Positions 63,951 to 64,000 of a stretch of DNA of 64,000 nucleotides are shown here, piece after piece. This stretch comes from Streptococcus cuniculi (GTDB lineage Bacteria; Bacillota; Bacilli; Lactobacillales; Streptococcaceae): NCBI RefSeq assembly GCF_004570575.1, contig NZ_SPPD01000001.1:267138-331137 (forward strand). The letters are read 5' to 3'. How positions within the stretch are numbered: the stretch's first letter is position 1; each line of letters opens with the position of its first letter. A model generated the notes under the pieces. That model was not told the origin of the DNA. It searched no databases and saw only the letters and a list, made by a program, of their open reading frames with translations. Made by a program: the position numbers and the translations under genes.

Positions 63951-64000
63951 TTATTTTAGTGTTGTATATGGATTTTTAGCGTAATGTTTGAGCTCTTCAA
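63951..64000 (-). CDS. C-terminal end of a minus-strand gene (unknown)
   Basis: The last 15 codons before TAA at 63951 read EELKHYAKNPYTTLK, followed at once by a terminator-like hairpin, which supports a real gene running in from the right edge. Too short to identify. Confidence 0.4.
   Translation of the reverse strand, partial: EELKHYAKNPYTTLK

Overview
The window is a piece of a chromosome from a low-GC Gram-positive bacterium, almost certainly a Streptococcus. The evidence is the ftsW-ppc-tuf neighbourhood, 398-residue EF-Tu, the rapZ-yvcK-whiA operon, the rplS/tRNA-Arg/ClC/flavodoxin order, L31 type B, a RUP-like mini-element, the yybP-ykoY leader before a PMCA-type ATPase, and short intergenic repeats typical of streptococci. 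The species cannot be fixed from the sequence; the repeat style is reminiscent of the S. suis side of the genus (weak inference).

Layout. 1-2.3 kb: end of thiT behind a TPP riboswitch, a membrane-anchored GH25 lysozyme, and an ECF S-component with a DUF4430 lipoprotein. 2.4-11 kb: ftsW, ppc, two tandem ECF-sigma/anti-sigma modules, tuf. 11-16.5 kb: an IS5-like transposase remnant, an M15 peptidase whose signal peptide is out of frame, tpiA, and a large secreted GH25 lysozyme. 16.7-31 kb: HAD and HD hydrolases, a TSUP exporter, a Mn-riboswitch-controlled P-type ATPase, two TM2 proteins, VanZ, queG, prfB with its programmed frameshift, ftsEX. 31-40.3 kb: DinG-type helicase/exonuclease, proBAC, a 1 kb gene-free repeat-rich stretch, TetR, DegV, a rhodanese-like protein without the catalytic Cys, and a broken GNAT gene. 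40.3-46 kb: MocR regulator, TrhA, DUF1836, a LemA-family gene with an in-frame stop, YaaA, FMN reductase, MarR. 46-55.5 kb: ypmB-aspB-asnS, an MFS gene flanked by a duplicated gene tail, Ohr/OsmC, RidA, rapZ-yvcK-whiA, rplS, tRNA-Arg. 55.5-64 kb: an unlisted 37-residue Fst-like toxin with its antisense RNA, two ClC proteins, flavodoxin, DHH phosphodiesterase, ApbE with an overlapping 49-residue peptide, L31, rodA, a DJ-1/PfpI protein.

Most notable observations: (1) the 49-residue peptide overlapping apbE carries two copies of a motif that looks like the ApbE flavinylation site (Dxx-Ser-Gly-Ala-Ser/Thr); (2) a complete chromosomal type I toxin-antitoxin (par/Fst) locus; (3) twin ECF sigma genes whose homology and ribosome-binding sites point to AUU/AUC start codons; (4) at least eight genes whose -10 box sits 6-9 nt before the start codon, so their mRNAs should be leaderless or nearly so; (5) a one-base change in a T6 tract that separates a signal peptide from its peptidase.

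Themes: cell-wall synthesis and turnover (FtsW, RodA, FtsEX, two lysozymes, M15 peptidase), metal and anion homeostasis, proline synthesis, translation (EF-Tu, RF2, AsnRS, L19, L31, QueG), and heavy use of RNA-level control.
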